Positions 26,659-36,605 of a stretch of DNA of 64,000 nucleotides are shown here, piece after piece; the stretch's first letter is position 1, and each line of letters begins with the position of its first letter. The translations under genes and the position numbers were made by a program. A model generated the notes under the pieces. It worked only from the letters and a program-made list of their open reading frames with translations. It made no database searches and was not told the DNA's origin. Location: assembly GCF_038443705.2 (NCBI RefSeq), contig NZ_CP151767.2, forward strand, positions 1,736,001 to 1,800,000, given 5' to 3'. Source of the stretch: Yoonia sp. SS1-5 (GTDB lineage: Bacteria > Pseudomonadota > Alphaproteobacteria > Rhodobacterales > Rhodobacteraceae).

Positions 26659-27150
26659 TCAGCTATCGCTGCCGTGTTGGGAATGGTCCACTTCCTCGGT
26701 CGCGGCGTCGCGGGTTTCGACGTTAAAGATGATCTCGAGTGTCCCCGCCTTTTCAAAGGTCAGGGTCGCGTCAAAGCTTTCGCCTTCCTCGAACGGATCG
26801 CCGCCAAGCCCCATAAACATCACATGCAGCCCGCCAGGTGCCAACGTCACGGTTTCGCCTGCTGCGATCTCAATACCGCCGTCCTGATGGGGCATGGTCG
26901 CGACGCCTTCTGCGTTCACTTCGGTCTTGTGGATCATCACCCGATCAAAAGCAGCCTCGACGCCGATCAACCGATCAGCCTCGGTACCGGTATTGGTGAT
27001 CGTCAGATATCCCGCACCGGCCATCGCTGTCTTCGTGGTTTCAAAGCTGTAGGGGTGATCAACGACCAGATCACCAAGCTTGAATTCATGGGCGGACAAT
27101 GTGCTTGCTGCCATGGTTGCCGCAGCAACAAGTGACCCAAAGAGGCGCAT
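26659..27150 (-). CDS. Periplasmic copper chaperone PCuAC
   Basis: The 163-residue secreted protein (signal peptide ending near TLSAHE) has the PCuAC copper site. Methionines and histidines are spaced as in MIHKTEV, ATMPHQDGG and GGLHVMFMGL, equivalent to the family pattern H(M)X10MX21HXM, and the C-terminus is His-rich (DHSQHGSDS). PCuAC proteins deliver Cu(I) during assembly of heme-copper oxidases. It lies just downstream of ccoS on the same strand, so a role in loading the cbb3 oxidase encoded here is likely. Confidence 0.85.
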   Translation of the reverse strand: MRLFGSLVAAATMAASTLSAHEFKLGDLVVDHPYSFETTKTAMAGAGYLTITNTGTEADRLIGVEAAFDRVMIHKTEVNAEGVATMPHQDGGIEIAAGETVTLAPGGLHVMFMGLGGDPFEEGESFDATLTFEKAGTLEIIFNVETRDAATEEVDHSQHGSDS

Positions 27151-27256
27151 TTTGAAATTCCTTCTCTCAGGCGTGCTGACCGCGCGCGCAGTTCTTGGCG
27201 CTTGTTAACCGTTTGCGTTGCCGATGTGAACGGGCGGATTGTCCGTTGCCCTGCGG

Positions 27257-27394
27257 TCAATCGTCCAGCAGGATCCGGGCGGCATTTCCTTTCTCATCGT
27301 CATATTGATCAGACCGGACCGTCCACAAAAAGGCGGCAAGCCCCAGGCCCCCAAGGATCAGGGATACCGGGATCAACACAACAAGGACATTCAT
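27257..27394 (-). CDS. ccoS: cbb3 oxidase maturation protein CcoS
   Basis: This is a 45-residue protein beginning MNVLVVLIPVSLILGG, with one membrane helix followed by the conserved FLWTVRSDQYDDEKG, the standard CcoS core. CcoS is needed for cofactor insertion into cbb3 oxidase. The start overlaps the ccoI stop as ATGA, giving the order ccoG-ccoH-ccoI-ccoS. Confidence 0.92.
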   Translation of the reverse strand: MNVLVVLIPVSLILGGLGLAAFLWTVRSDQYDDEKGNAARILLDD

Positions 27395-29508
27395 TTCACC
27401 CACCTCATCCGTTGGGAATTTGCAAGCACTGTCAGCGATGATGCCGACATCGCAAGGGCCGCGGCGAGCGGTGTTGCCAGACCGGCAAGCGCAATCGGCA
27501 CCGCGATCAGGTTGTAGATTGCCGCAATCGCGAAATTCTGCTTGGACAATCGTTGCGTGGCCCGTGCGATGCGCAGCACCATGGGCAAGGCTGCGAAATC
27601 ATCTTTCAGCGCGACAACATCGGACGCGCTGCGCGATGCATCCAGCGCGGTTGCCGGTGCGATGGATGCATGTGCTGCGGCCAATGCGGCTGTGTCATTC
27701 AGACCGTCCCCGACCATCAGAACATGGTGGCCCGCCTTGGCCAGCGCCTTGAGATGGGCCAACTTGTCGTGAGGCCGGGCGCCATGGATCACCGGCAGCC
27801 CCACCGCCGTGGCAATCCGATGCGCGGGACCTGCCGCATCACCCGTCACAATCTCTCCAGGCAGTTGCAGCCCCGCCAATGCCGCCTGCACCCCGGGGCG
27901 AAGCGCCTCAGGTGCTGCAAGCGGCACTGCCGCGCCCTCCCCGATCCTGAGGCCCAACCTGTCAAACCCCGCACCCAGCCATGGACCACGCCCCAGCATC
28001 ACCTTCTGGCCGCGCCATTTGCCGGACACCCCCTGCCCCGGGATTTCCGCAATATCAGACACGGCCGCAGGGCAGATATCCGCCAGCGATTGCGCAAAGG
28101 CCCGGGCCAGCGGGTGATGCGACGCCTGCGCCAGTGCCAGACCAACTGCCTTTTCAGCGTCAGTCAGGCCCGACAGCTCGGCAACCCCCGGTTTGGTCAG
28201 CGTGCCTGTCTTGTCAAACACGACGTGATCAATCTCGGCCAGACGTTCCAGCGCCGTGGCGTGTTTCACCAGAAACCCGGCCCCGAACAACCGGCTGACC
28301 GCAGCAGTGGTCACAGACGGAACCGCAAGGCCAAGCGCGCATGGGCAGGTGATAATCAACACGGCAATCGCCACATTCAGTGCCTGACGGATATCGCCGG
28401 TCCCAAGGACCCAGCCCAGAAATGCAAACAGGGCCAAAAGATGCACGGCAGGGGCATAAATCTGCGCCGCTCGGTCTGCCAATGCCGTATAGCTGTTGCG
28501 CCCGTTTTCCGCCGTCTCGACCAGTTTGGCCATGCGGCGCAGGGTCGTATCCTCGCCCACGGCCAAGGCCTGCAGGGTGATCGGGGCTGCAAGATTGATC
28601 TCGCCCGCCTGCAGATGTTCGCCGGCCTTTGCAGATACGGCCGCACTCTCGCCAGTCAGGAAAGCCCGGTCCAGCAGGGCGGCATGCGACAACAGCCGAC
28701 CATCTACAGGGATGCGCGCCCCTGTGGGGACCAAAAGCCGATCACCTGGGGCAATATCCGCAACAGGTACCGTCACGGCCTTGCCGTTTTGCAGGCGTTC
28801 GGCCGTGTGGACCTCTAGCGCTGTCAGTTCCTTGGCTGCGGACCGGGCGGTGCTGCGGGTCTGATGGTCAAGATAGCGGCCGATCAACAAAAAGAAGGTC
28901 AGCGAAAGGGCCGCATCGAAATAGGCATGCGCGCCGCCGTTCAAAGCCTCGAACAGCGACATGCCTGCGGCCAGTATGATGGCCAGCGAAATCGGAACAT
29001 CCATGTTCAGGCGCCGCACCCGTAGCGCCGACCACGCATTCTGAAAGAACGGCTGACCGGAATAGGCAATCACCGGCAATGTGATGCACGCCGAGATCAG
29101 ATGAAACAGATCGCGCGTCGCATCCGCCGCACCCGACCAGACGGCAACCGATAACAGCATGACATTCATCATCGCAAAACCGGCGACAGCCATGCGGGTC
29201 AGAAGGATACGGCCCGCCTCGTCACGGGCCTTGCCAAGGGCGGCCTGATCCAGCGGATAGGCTTCAAAACCCAGATCGGTCAGCAATTCGGCAATATGAT
29301 CCGGATCGACCGGACCGGTCACCGACAGACGTTTGAGCGAGAGATTGACCCTGGCCGTCTGCAAGCCCCGCACGCCCATCATGGCGCGTTCGATCTTGCC
29401 GATGCAGGCCGCGCAATGAATGCTCGGCACCGAGAATTGCAGGGCAGGGCCATACGCAATTTCCTGCGCAAGCGGCGCGGTCGCGCAGGCGGGACAAGCG
29501 GTGGTCAT
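27391..29508 (-). CDS. ccoI: Copper-exporting P-type ATPase for cbb3 assembly (CcoI)
   Basis: The 705-residue P1B-type ATPase supplies copper for the oxidase. It has an N-terminal CPAC cysteine pair and a heavy-metal domain with HCAACIGKIER. Eight membrane helices follow, with the copper-binding CPCALG (about 386-391), the phosphorylation site DKTGTLTKPG (about 431) and the hinge GDGLNDTAALAAA (about 600). It overlaps ccoH (4 bases) and ccoS (4 bases), so ccoGHIS is one tightly coupled unit. Confidence 0.93.
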   Translation of the reverse strand: MTTACPACATAPLAQEIAYGPALQFSVPSIHCAACIGKIERAMMGVRGLQTARVNLSLKRLSVTGPVDPDHIAELLTDLGFEAYPLDQAALGKARDEAGRILLTRMAVAGFAMMNVMLLSVAVWSGAADATRDLFHLISACITLPVIAYSGQPFFQNAWSALRVRRLNMDVPISLAIILAAGMSLFEALNGGAHAYFDAALSLTFFLLIGRYLDHQTRSTARSAAKELTALEVHTAERLQNGKAVTVPVADIAPGDRLLVPTGARIPVDGRLLSHAALLDRAFLTGESAAVSAKAGEHLQAGEINLAAPITLQALAVGEDTTLRRMAKLVETAENGRNSYTALADRAAQIYAPAVHLLALFAFLGWVLGTGDIRQALNVAIAVLIITCPCALGLAVPSVTTAAVSRLFGAGFLVKHATALERLAEIDHVVFDKTGTLTKPGVAELSGLTDAEKAVGLALAQASHHPLARAFAQSLADICPAAVSDIAEIPGQGVSGKWRGQKVMLGRGPWLGAGFDRLGLRIGEGAAVPLAAPEALRPGVQAALAGLQLPGEIVTGDAAGPAHRIATAVGLPVIHGARPHDKLAHLKALAKAGHHVLMVGDGLNDTAALAAAHASIAPATALDASRSASDVVALKDDFAALPMVLRIARATQRLSKQNFAIAAIYNLIAVPIALAGLATPLAAALAMSASSLTVLANSQRMRWVK

Positions 29509-29957
29509 GACGTGCGCTTTCGTACAATGATGCGTTGCTGGAACAATGTGCCATCCGCGGCCCGGGCCTTGATGCGCAGGTTCCAGTTCCCCTCGCCTGC
29601 CACCACGGGCGCAGTCATGGCGGTCCCGTCAAACGTAAAAACCGGTATCTGGTCCTGTGCCACATTCGTGGCCCGCCCAAACACGGCCGCGTCGATCTGC
29701 GGGGCGATTGGCTTGCCGTCCTGAATAATGCGCAGAACCAGCATGTCACCTTCCAGCGTGGCCGCGACCGTCCAGTCCAGCGCCAGTTGCGCCTGTCTGT
29801 CCGCATCAAATGCCTGACTGGCCACATATGAATTCTGGACCTCCAGCCCCGGAAACGTCCGAACGGCGTTGAAGGCAAGCGTCAGGTTCACCGCGATGAT
29901 CAGCCCGAAGGCGAGGGAAAAGCCGGTGAATACATGCCATCCTTTGATCTCTGTCAT
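29505..29957 (-). CDS. ccoH: cbb3 oxidase assembly protein CcoH (FixH)
   Basis: The 150-residue protein has an N-terminal membrane helix (WHVFTGFSLAFGLIIAVN) and a periplasmic FixH/CcoH domain (YVASQAFDADRQAQLALDW). The family is required for stable cbb3 assembly and acts with CcoI. Overlaps with ccoG and ccoI fix its place in the operon. Confidence 0.9.
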   Translation of the reverse strand: MTEIKGWHVFTGFSLAFGLIIAVNLTLAFNAVRTFPGLEVQNSYVASQAFDADRQAQLALDWTVAATLEGDMLVLRIIQDGKPIAPQIDAAVFGRATNVAQDQIPVFTFDGTAMTAPVVAGEGNWNLRIKARAADGTLFQQRIIVRKRTS

Positions 29958-31363
29958 GGGGTAACCTTTCCGCTGAATGTGGTGGCGCGGCTTGCGCGGT
30001 CGCCGCTGCCCAGATCCTCGACCCAGAGCCGCAGATCCGTCCGGTCAATGCCAGCGGCGGGGTCTTGCGGGCGGGCGGTGACGTAGACACGTTGTAATAC
30101 CGTGCTATCGGCTGGCACTGTCAGGGTCAGATTGCGCGCGCGATCATCCAGATCAATGCGCAGAACCTCATCGCTTGTCAGGCTTAGCCGGAACGCTCGG
30201 TCCTCGCCCAGTTTGTTGCGCAGGCGCACGTCATAGATGTTGCGGATCGCCCCGTCTGATTGGACGACATAGGTCGGGTTGCGGACCGGACTGACCGTCA
30301 ATTCAATATCAGAGCGGATGAACAGTGCATAAACCAGTCCAAGCCCGATAAGGGACCACATGGCGGTGTACAGAATTGTGCGCGGTCGCAGGATATGCCG
30401 CCAGACGGGTTTGGGGGCTTGCCCGGCCCGTTCGGCAGGTTCGTCGGACAGGGCAAGATAATCCACCAGACCGCGCGGCTTGCCGATCTTGGCCATGATG
30501 TCGTCGCAGGCGTCGATACACAGGGCACAGGTGATGCATTCCATCTGCTGGCCATCGCGAATGTCGATACCGACGGGGCAGACATTCACGCATGCCATGC
30601 AATCAATGCAATCCCCTGCCCCATCGGTCCCTTTTTTGCCACGCGGCTCGCCCCGCCATTCCCGGTAAGCCACGGTGATCGTATCGCTATCCATCATCGC
30701 GGCCTGAATGCGCGGCCAGGGGCACATGTAGATGCAGACCTGCTCGCGCATGAAGCCGCCAAAGACAAAGGTTGTGGCGGTCAGAACGGCGATGGTTGCA
30801 TAGGCGACCGGATGTGCCGAAAAGCTTAGCAGATCGCCAAGCAATGTAGGCGCGTCGGTAAAATAAAACACCCAGGCCCCGCCGGTCGCCAGCCCGATCA
30901 GCAGCCAGACAACCCATTTTGTGATCCGCAACCGCCACTTGCGGACATCCCACCCCGCGCGATGCAGGCGCAATCGTGCATTGCGGTCCCCCTCGATCCA
31001 GCGTTCGACAAGAATGAACAGATCCGTCCAGACGGTCTGCGGGCAGGTATATCCGCACCAGACCCGGCCAAGCGCCGAGGTGAACAGGAACAGGCCAAGC
31101 CCCGCCATGATCAGCAAACCGGCCACAAAATAGAATTCATGCGGCCAGATCTCGATCCAGAAAAAATAGAACCGGCGGCTGGCAAGATCGACCAGAACAG
31201 CCTGATCCGGCAGGTTCGGGCCGCGATCCCAACGGATCCAGGGCGTGAGGTAGTAAATCCCCAGCGTGATGGCCATGATCCACCATTTGAGTTGCCGGAA
31301 CTTTCCGGAAACCCGACGCGGGAAAATCGGCTCGCGGGCCGCATAAAGGCTGGGTGTATCCAT
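29954..31363 (-). CDS. ccoG: cbb3 oxidase accessory iron-sulfur protein CcoG
   Basis: The 469-residue membrane protein (FixG/RdxA type) has several helices and two ferredoxin-like cysteine sets, CIDCMACVNVCP and CITCALCIDACD (about 252-288). A periplasmic Ig-like C-terminal part follows. CcoG-type proteins have been proposed to reduce Cu(II) for cbb3 assembly. An FNR-type box lies about 50 bases upstream of the ATG, so it heads an oxygen-regulated operon separate from ccoNOQP. Confidence 0.92.
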   Translation of the reverse strand: MDTPSLYAAREPIFPRRVSGKFRQLKWWIMAITLGIYYLTPWIRWDRGPNLPDQAVLVDLASRRFYFFWIEIWPHEFYFVAGLLIMAGLGLFLFTSALGRVWCGYTCPQTVWTDLFILVERWIEGDRNARLRLHRAGWDVRKWRLRITKWVVWLLIGLATGGAWVFYFTDAPTLLGDLLSFSAHPVAYATIAVLTATTFVFGGFMREQVCIYMCPWPRIQAAMMDSDTITVAYREWRGEPRGKKGTDGAGDCIDCMACVNVCPVGIDIRDGQQMECITCALCIDACDDIMAKIGKPRGLVDYLALSDEPAERAGQAPKPVWRHILRPRTILYTAMWSLIGLGLVYALFIRSDIELTVSPVRNPTYVVQSDGAIRNIYDVRLRNKLGEDRAFRLSLTSDEVLRIDLDDRARNLTLTVPADSTVLQRVYVTARPQDPAAGIDRTDLRLWVEDLGSGDRASRATTFSGKVTP

Positions 31364-31415
31364 TGGTTCAATCCTGTTCGCAAAGCCGGTCTAGCGCGGG
31401 CCGACTGGTCACACC

Positions 31416-31429
31416 TTGATCTGTGTCAA
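31416..31429. promoter_or_regulatory. FNR/FnrL box upstream of ccoG
   Basis: TTGATCTGTGTCAA matches the FNR consensus TTGAT-N4-ATCAA at all but one arm base. It is placed to activate ccoGHIS when oxygen is low. Confidence 0.75.
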
Positions 31430-31433
31430 GAAC

Positions 31434-31474
31434 CCCCGAAGCGGCAGCGTTTTGCGAACAGGGCCGCTTCGGGG
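31434..31474. terminator. Hairpin after ccoP
   Basis: A perfect 12-bp inverted repeat (CCCCGAAGCGGC and GCCGCTTCGGGG, 17-base loop) lies just past ccoP on the minus strand, ahead of the ccoG promoter box. It probably ends the ccoNOQP transcript. The T-run on the minus strand is weak. Confidence 0.65.
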
Positions 31475-31507
31475 ACAGACCGCCGTAGGGGACGGCCTTG
31501 CCTGCCT

Positions 31508-32371
31508 TTATTCACCACCACCCAGGCTGTGAACATAGACAGAAACTGCACGGATATCGGCATCACTCAGCCGCTGGCCCCATGCGGGCATGACACCGTA
31601 GCGGGCATTACGCACCGTATATGCGACCGCCTCGGGGCTATCACCATAAAGCCATATCGCATCCGCAAGGTTGGGGGCGCCCAGATCCCTGTTCCCCTCG
31701 GCCATGTCGCCATGACAGGATGCGCAATTATCCAGAAAAACCGTATTTCCGGCCTCAGCAAGAACCGGGTCGCGATCCGGTTTTGACAGGCTCAGGACAT
31801 ATTCGACGACGGCGTCAATCTCATCCGCTTCCAGGATGTCCGCAAATGCGGGCATCTCGGAATAGCGCGCGTCGGGATCAGTCTCGTTGCGGACGCCATG
31901 GGCAATTGTCCAGACGATATTGTCGATATCCCCGCCCCATAGCCAGTCGTTGTCCAGCAGGTTGGGATAGCCAGTGGCCCCCGCGGCCCCGGACCCATGG
32001 CACTGGCTGCATTGGGCGCGAAAGACCGCCCCGCCACGGGCAGTTGCGTAGCGGTGCAGATCATCACCCGGCGCCAATTCGGTCAGCTCTGCCGCGACCA
32101 GCGCAGATGCCAATTCGGCGTTCTGCGCCTGGTGTGCGGTGATCTGTTCGGCCACTTCGGCCCGGGTCGCATAGCCAAGCACACCCGACGTCGCCCCCGA
32201 GATCAGCGGCCAGGCAGGATAGGCTATCGTGTAGGCAATGCCCCAGAAAATCGTGGCGTAAAGGGTCCAGAGCCACCAGCGCGGCAAGGGGTTGTTCAGT
32301 TCCTGAATGCCGTCCCAGCTGTGACCCGTGGTTTCGATGCCGGTTGTTTCATCAATCTTTTTGTCAGACAT
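31508..32371 (-). CDS. ccoP: cbb3 oxidase diheme subunit CcoP
   Basis: The 287-residue membrane-anchored diheme cytochrome c passes electrons to CcoN. It has a hydrophobic anchor (WWLWTLYATIFWGIAYTIAYP) near residues 33-53 and two heme sites, CSQCH (about 121) and CASCH (about 216). ATG 32371 follows AAGGG. A TTG at 32374 is less likely. The start overlaps the ccoQ end by 8 bases. Confidence 0.94.
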   Translation of the reverse strand: MSDKKIDETTGIETTGHSWDGIQELNNPLPRWWLWTLYATIFWGIAYTIAYPAWPLISGATSGVLGYATRAEVAEQITAHQAQNAELASALVAAELTELAPGDDLHRYATARGGAVFRAQCSQCHGSGAAGATGYPNLLDNDWLWGGDIDNIVWTIAHGVRNETDPDARYSEMPAFADILEADEIDAVVEYVLSLSKPDRDPVLAEAGNTVFLDNCASCHGDMAEGNRDLGAPNLADAIWLYGDSPEAVAYTVRNARYGVMPAWGQRLSDADIRAVSVYVHSLGGGE

Positions 32372-32600
32372 CAAACTGGCCCTTCAATTTGCCCGCAAGC
32401 GCATTGCAGGCGCAGGTTTCACATGTGCCGGCGCAGGACGTCTTTGGGCTGTCGTTTCGAAACGGGATCATCCGCGCATCTTCGCGCGATTTGCTTTGGC
32501 TGGGCAGAAAGGCCCAGATCGCCACGCCACAAAAGAACAGAAACATGGCCAGCAAACCCCAGCTGTCGGCCAGTTGCCGCAAGAATGAATAGGTGTCCAT
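32364..32600 (-). CDS. ccoQ: cbb3 oxidase subunit CcoQ with Cys-rich tail
   Basis: The 78-residue protein has one membrane helix (GLLAMFLFFCGVAIWAFLP) in the usual CcoQ position. ATG 32600 follows the strong ribosome site AAGGAGG. The ATG three bases earlier is too close to it. The C-terminus holds four cysteines (CAGTCETCAC), which is uncommon for CcoQ and could bind metal. CcoQ generally stabilises the oxidase complex. Confidence 0.88.
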   Translation of the reverse strand: MDTYSFLRQLADSWGLLAMFLFFCGVAIWAFLPSQSKSREDARMIPFRNDSPKTSCAGTCETCACNALAGKLKGQFDV

Positions 32601-32610
32601 CATGCCCTCC

Positions 32611-33336
32611 TTACCGGCTTGCATCCGGGGTGAATGTTGAGAAATCGACCATGGTGCCCATCACCTGCAGATAGGCGATCAACGCATCCATTTCCGTCAG
32701 CGCAGCCTGGTCATCAAAGTTCGACACAACCGCCCCCGGATATCGTTCAAGCAAGCCATCCCAGTCACCGTCAGGATCGGCCTGCACCCGGAAATCCGCC
32801 TGTGCGGATGCGATCTGCGCATCCGTATAGGGGACCCCGACAAACCGGTGGGTTGCCAGCAAATCGGCAATATGCGCGCCATCCAGCGTGACATCGGCCA
32901 GGAACGCATATTTCGGCATGATGCTTTCAGGCACAACGGATTGGGGGTCCATCAGGTGGTCCACATGCCACGCGTCAGAATACCGGCCGCCCACACGGGC
33001 CAGATCCGGTCCGGTCCGCTTTGATCCCCATTGGAACGGGTGGTCATACATGCTTTCGGCGGCAAGGCTGTAATGGCCGTAGCGTTCGACCTCATCGCGC
33101 ATGGGCCGGATCATCTGACTATGGCAAACATAGCACCCCTCGCGGATATAGATGTCGCGCCCGGCCAGTTCGAGCGGAGCGTAAGGCCGCACGCCCTCGA
33201 CCTCTTCGATGGTGTTTTCCAGCCAGAAAAGCGGGGCAATTTCCACAATCCCGCCAACCGTCACAACCAGCAGGGAGGCGGTCAAAAGCAGTGTGGGGCT
33301 GCGTTCCAGAATGGCGTGTTTATCAAGAAAGGCCAT
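32611..33336 (-). CDS. ccoO: cbb3 oxidase monoheme subunit CcoO
   Basis: The 241-residue membrane-anchored cytochrome c has an N-terminal helix ([20 protein letters not shown]) and the heme motif in [12 protein letters not shown] (about 65-76). A distal Met in the [10 protein letters not shown] region would be the axial ligand. It starts 10 bases after ccoN and ends 10 bases before ccoQ. Confidence 0.94.
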   Translation of the reverse strand: MAFLDKHAILERSPTLLLTASLLVVTVGGIVEIAPLFWLENTIEEVEGVRPYAPLELAGRDIYIREGCYVCHSQMIRPMRDEVERYGHYSLAAESMYDHPFQWGSKRTGPDLARVGGRYSDAWHVDHLMDPQSVVPESIMPKYAFLADVTLDGAHIADLLATHRFVGVPYTDAQIASAQADFRVQADPDGDWDGLLERYPGAVVSNFDDQAALTEMDALIAYLQVMGTMVDFSTFTPDASR

Positions 33337-33346
33337 GATGTGCTCC

Positions 33347-34951
33347 TTACTCTGCCGGTGTTGCGTAGGGGGTGGCGACCGTGGCGGGCTTTGCGCCGCG
33401 AATGGTCATCCACATGTTCCAGCACATGATCAGCGCGCCTGACAAAAACAGGACCCCGCCCAGACCACGGACCACATACATCGGGAATTTGGCACTGACT
33501 GTGTCGGCGAAAGAGTTCACAAGGAAACCCTGATCATCAACCTCGCGCCACATCAGCCCTTCCATGATGCCGGTGACCCACATGGAAGCCGCGTAAAGAA
33601 CGATGCCCAGGGTCGCCAACCAGAAGTGCCAGTTGATCGCGGCCATGGAGTGCATCTCTTTGCGCCCCCACAGCTTGGGCGTCAGGAAATAGATGCAGGC
33701 AAAGGTGATCATCCCATTCCAGCCAAGCGCGCCCGAATGCACATGCCCGATCGTCCAGTCGGTGTAGTGCGACAGGGAGTTGACCGCCCGGATCGACATC
33801 ATCGGCCCTTCGAATGTGGACATGCCGTAAAAGCCCAGCGACAGCACGAACATCCGCAGGATCGGATCGGTGCGCAGCTTGTCCCAGGCCCCTTGCAGGG
33901 TCATCAGGCCGTTGATCATCCCGCCCCAGCTGGGCATCCACAAAATGATGCTGAACACCATGCCCAGCGTCGACGCCCAGTCAGGCAACGCGGTATAGTG
34001 CAGATGGTGTGGACCGGCCCAGATATACAGAAAGATCAGCGCCCAGAAATGGATGATGGACAGCTTGTAGCTGTAGACAGGTCGTTCTGCCTGTTTGGGC
34101 ACAAAGTAGTACATCATCCCCAGAAAACCGGCTGTCAGAAAGAAGCCGACCGCATTGTGCCCATACCACCATTGGGTCATGGCATCCTGCACGCCTGCAA
34201 ACACCTGCACCGATTTGCTGCCCCAGAAGCTGACCGGGATCGACAGGTTGTTGACCACATGCAGCATCGCAACGGTGATGATAAAGCTTAGAAAGAACCA
34301 GTTGGCGACGTAGATATGCCGTTCCCGGCGCTGGATGATTGTTCCCATGAACACCGCCAGATAGGCGAGCCAGACAATGGTCAGCCAGATATCCACGTAC
34401 CATTCGGGTTCGGCATATTCCTTGGATTGGGTTGCGCCCAGCAGATAGCCTGTGGCCGCAAGAACAATGAACAGCTGGTAGCCCCAAAAGACAAACCAGC
34501 CCAGATTTCCGCCCCAAAGCCGCACCGCGCTGGTCCGCTGCACCACGTAGAATGACGTGGCAATCAACGCGTTTCCTCCAAACGCAAAAATTACCGCACT
34601 TGTGTGCAGCGGACGCAAACGGCCAAAATTCGTGAAAGGCTGCCCCCAGTCAAAATTCAGCGCCGGGAATGCCAGTTGAAAGGCAATGAACGTCCCCACC
34701 AGAAATCCGGCAATCCCCCAGAACGCCGTCGCGATCACGCCTGCGCGGATGACCCCGTCAAAATAAGTGCCATCCTCGGCCACGGCCATCTTGGGTTCAT
34801 CCGTCTGACGCAGCACCCGGATCATCATCCCAAAAGCGATCACCATGATCAGAAATGCGTGGACCTGATAGGCCAGATCATGCGCCCAGTTGACCGCAAT
34901 CGCGGCAACAAGCGTGACCAGCCCCAGCAGGAGGAGTTTGATGTAATCCAT
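33347..34951 (-). CDS. ccoN: cbb3 cytochrome c oxidase catalytic subunit CcoN
   Basis: The 534-residue heme-copper oxidase subunit reduces oxygen at the b3/CuB centre. It shows about 12 membrane helices with family blocks such as [31 protein letters not shown] and the heme-ligand region [18 protein letters not shown] 34951 (MDYIKLL) follows GAGGG. Earlier in-frame ATGs exist but do not match family N-termini. A perfect FNR box about 84 bases upstream points to induction at low oxygen. Confidence 0.95.
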   Translation of the reverse strand: MDYIKLLLLGLVTLVAAIAVNWAHDLAYQVHAFLIMVIAFGMMIRVLRQTDEPKMAVAEDGTYFDGVIRAGVIATAFWGIAGFLVGTFIAFQLAFPALNFDWGQPFTNFGRLRPLHTSAVIFAFGGNALIATSFYVVQRTSAVRLWGGNLGWFVFWGYQLFIVLAATGYLLGATQSKEYAEPEWYVDIWLTIVWLAYLAVFMGTIIQRRERHIYVANWFFLSFIITVAMLHVVNNLSIPVSFWGSKSVQVFAGVQDAMTQWWYGHNAVGFFLTAGFLGMMYYFVPKQAERPVYSYKLSIIHFWALIFLYIWAGPHHLHYTALPDWASTLGMVFSIILWMPSWGGMINGLMTLQGAWDKLRTDPILRMFVLSLGFYGMSTFEGPMMSIRAVNSLSHYTDWTIGHVHSGALGWNGMITFACIYFLTPKLWGRKEMHSMAAINWHFWLATLGIVLYAASMWVTGIMEGLMWREVDDQGFLVNSFADTVSAKFPMYVVRGLGGVLFLSGALIMCWNMWMTIRGAKPATVATPYATPAE

Positions 34952-35034
34952 AACAATGCCCTCATCTTCAAAGAGCATCGCCATGGACACTCCTGTTCGC
35001 ATTGTCTGATTAGGGGCTCGGGCGGGGGTCTTCC

Positions 35035-35048
35035 TTGATCTGAATCAA
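35035..35048. promoter_or_regulatory. FNR/FnrL box upstream of ccoN
   Basis: TTGATCTGAATCAA matches the FNR/FnrL consensus TTGAT-N4-ATCAA exactly and lies in the spacer upstream of ccoN. In Rhodobacter relatives FnrL activates ccoNOQP from such a site. Confidence 0.88.
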
Positions 35049-35087
35049 CTCCGCCGTTTTTTGCAGATGAATGCCCGGGCGCCTGCG

Positions 35088-36605
35088 CTAGCCCAAAATG
35101 TTGAATTGCTCCCTGATCTGGCGATCCTGATCAGGGCTCAGATAGTCTGGCCGGTGGGTTTTCAGGATCGCCCGCGCCTTTGCATTGGCCCGCTGCCATG
35201 CGTCTGCACCGCCCGCCTCAGCCCAGGTTTGGGGCTGCGCGCGATCCGCCAGCTTGGGATAATGATAATCCCGCTCCATCGCCTGATAGGTATGGTCCGC
35301 ACCCAGAAAATGACCATCCCCACGCACGGCTGCACAAATAGCCGCAAAGCCCAGATTGTCGTCAGACACCTCAACCCCGCGCAGGGCGCGATAGCTCATC
35401 GCATGCATTTCATCATCCAGAATAAACGCCTCAAAGCTGGCACCCAGTAGGGCCGCTGTCATGCCCGAGCTTTCATAGATCAGGTTCCCCCCGGCCAAGG
35501 CAGCCGCAAGGCTCGTCATGCCTTTTTCCACCCCATATTGGGCGTCAATCGCCTTTGCATCGGTCATCGAGCTTGCGACCCCCGATGGCAGGCCCAGCCA
35601 GTTTGATATCTGGGCCGAGGCCGCATTGACCAATGTGGTCTCACCCCCGCCGCCCGCGAACGCCCCGCTGCGCAGGTCAATCACAAAGGGCCAGTTCGAG
35701 AACACCATCGGGAACCCCGGTGCGATGGCGTTGACCATCACCAGACTGGCAAGGGTTTCGGCCAATGATTGCGCCAGCAGCCCCGCCATGGTTGCGGGGG
35801 CCGTGGCCCCGGCCTGTGCGGCCGTAATGCAGGACATCGGTATATTATGCGCGATACATTCATAGACAACATCCACCGCATCCGCCCCGAACCGCATCGG
35901 CGAGATGACAGGGCTGATATGTGCCTTGACGAATGGCCGCTTGGCGAACGTCCCTTCCCCGCCACCGGCCATGTCGAACATCGCCACGATGGGCGCCACA
36001 TGTTGGGCCAGCGTGAACGCTGTTGCCACCGGTTTGGTCGTGTGCCGCAGCAGCGCGTAAGCCGTGTTCACATCAAGGTCGAAATTGTCGGGTATATCGG
36101 TCGCAATACAGCACCGGGTGAACCAGGCCACATTGTCCAGCGTATCCTGCAACCGGGTGAAATCGTGCAGATCTGCAAGGGTCGCTGGCCGGTAGCTGCC
36201 GCTATCAAGGTCAAGCGTATTCACCGCCGCCCCGCCAGTGCCAAAGAACACCTTGTCCCCGCCCACCTCGATAGAGCGGGACGGATCCCGCCCATGCAAC
36301 ACAAACTGCTTGGCGGCTTTGGCGATGCAATCCTCGACCATCGCGCGCGGCAGGCTGATACGGCCGTCGGGCAAAAGTGCCGCCCCTGCGCCCAGCAGGT
36401 CACAGCACAGGCGCGGTGGCACCTCGCCCATCCCCAACTCGGCCAGGAGGCGCAGCGCTGTTGCGTAGATTTTTGTAATGTCGCCTTCGGCCAGGGGGCG
36501 ATATTGCCCGCCCACCTGACCGGGTGGTGCCGGGTTGACCGCAGGCGGGGCCGCGCGTTTGGCAAGGCGGGCGTTGCGTCCGGATCGTTTTGGCAAGTTG
36601 GCCAT
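35088..36605 (-). CDS. MttB-family (non-pyrrolysine) methyltransferase
   Basis: The 505-residue protein belongs to the trimethylamine-methyltransferase-like family but contains no in-frame TAG, so it is a non-pyrrolysine member. Characterised relatives demethylate glycine betaine and other quaternary amines onto a corrinoid protein. Its basic N-terminal tail is followed by the barrel region with FFGTGGAAVNTLD and AGGGGETTLVNAASAQ. ATG 36605 has GAGGG 6 bases upstream. It is divergent from a dimethylglycine-dehydrogenase-like gene, and a second paralog follows that gene. The corrinoid partner is not in the window. Confidence 0.78.
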   Translation of the reverse strand: MANLPKRSGRNARLAKRAAPPAVNPAPPGQVGGQYRPLAEGDITKIYATALRLLAELGMGEVPPRLCCDLLGAGAALLPDGRISLPRAMVEDCIAKAAKQFVLHGRDPSRSIEVGGDKVFFGTGGAAVNTLDLDSGSYRPATLADLHDFTRLQDTLDNVAWFTRCCIATDIPDNFDLDVNTAYALLRHTTKPVATAFTLAQHVAPIVAMFDMAGGGEGTFAKRPFVKAHISPVISPMRFGADAVDVVYECIAHNIPMSCITAAQAGATAPATMAGLLAQSLAETLASLVMVNAIAPGFPMVFSNWPFVIDLRSGAFAGGGGETTLVNAASAQISNWLGLPSGVASSMTDAKAIDAQYGVEKGMTSLAAALAGGNLIYESSGMTAALLGASFEAFILDDEMHAMSYRALRGVEVSDDNLGFAAICAAVRGDGHFLGADHTYQAMERDYHYPKLADRAQPQTWAEAGGADAWQRANAKARAILKTHRPDYLSPDQDRQIREQFNILG

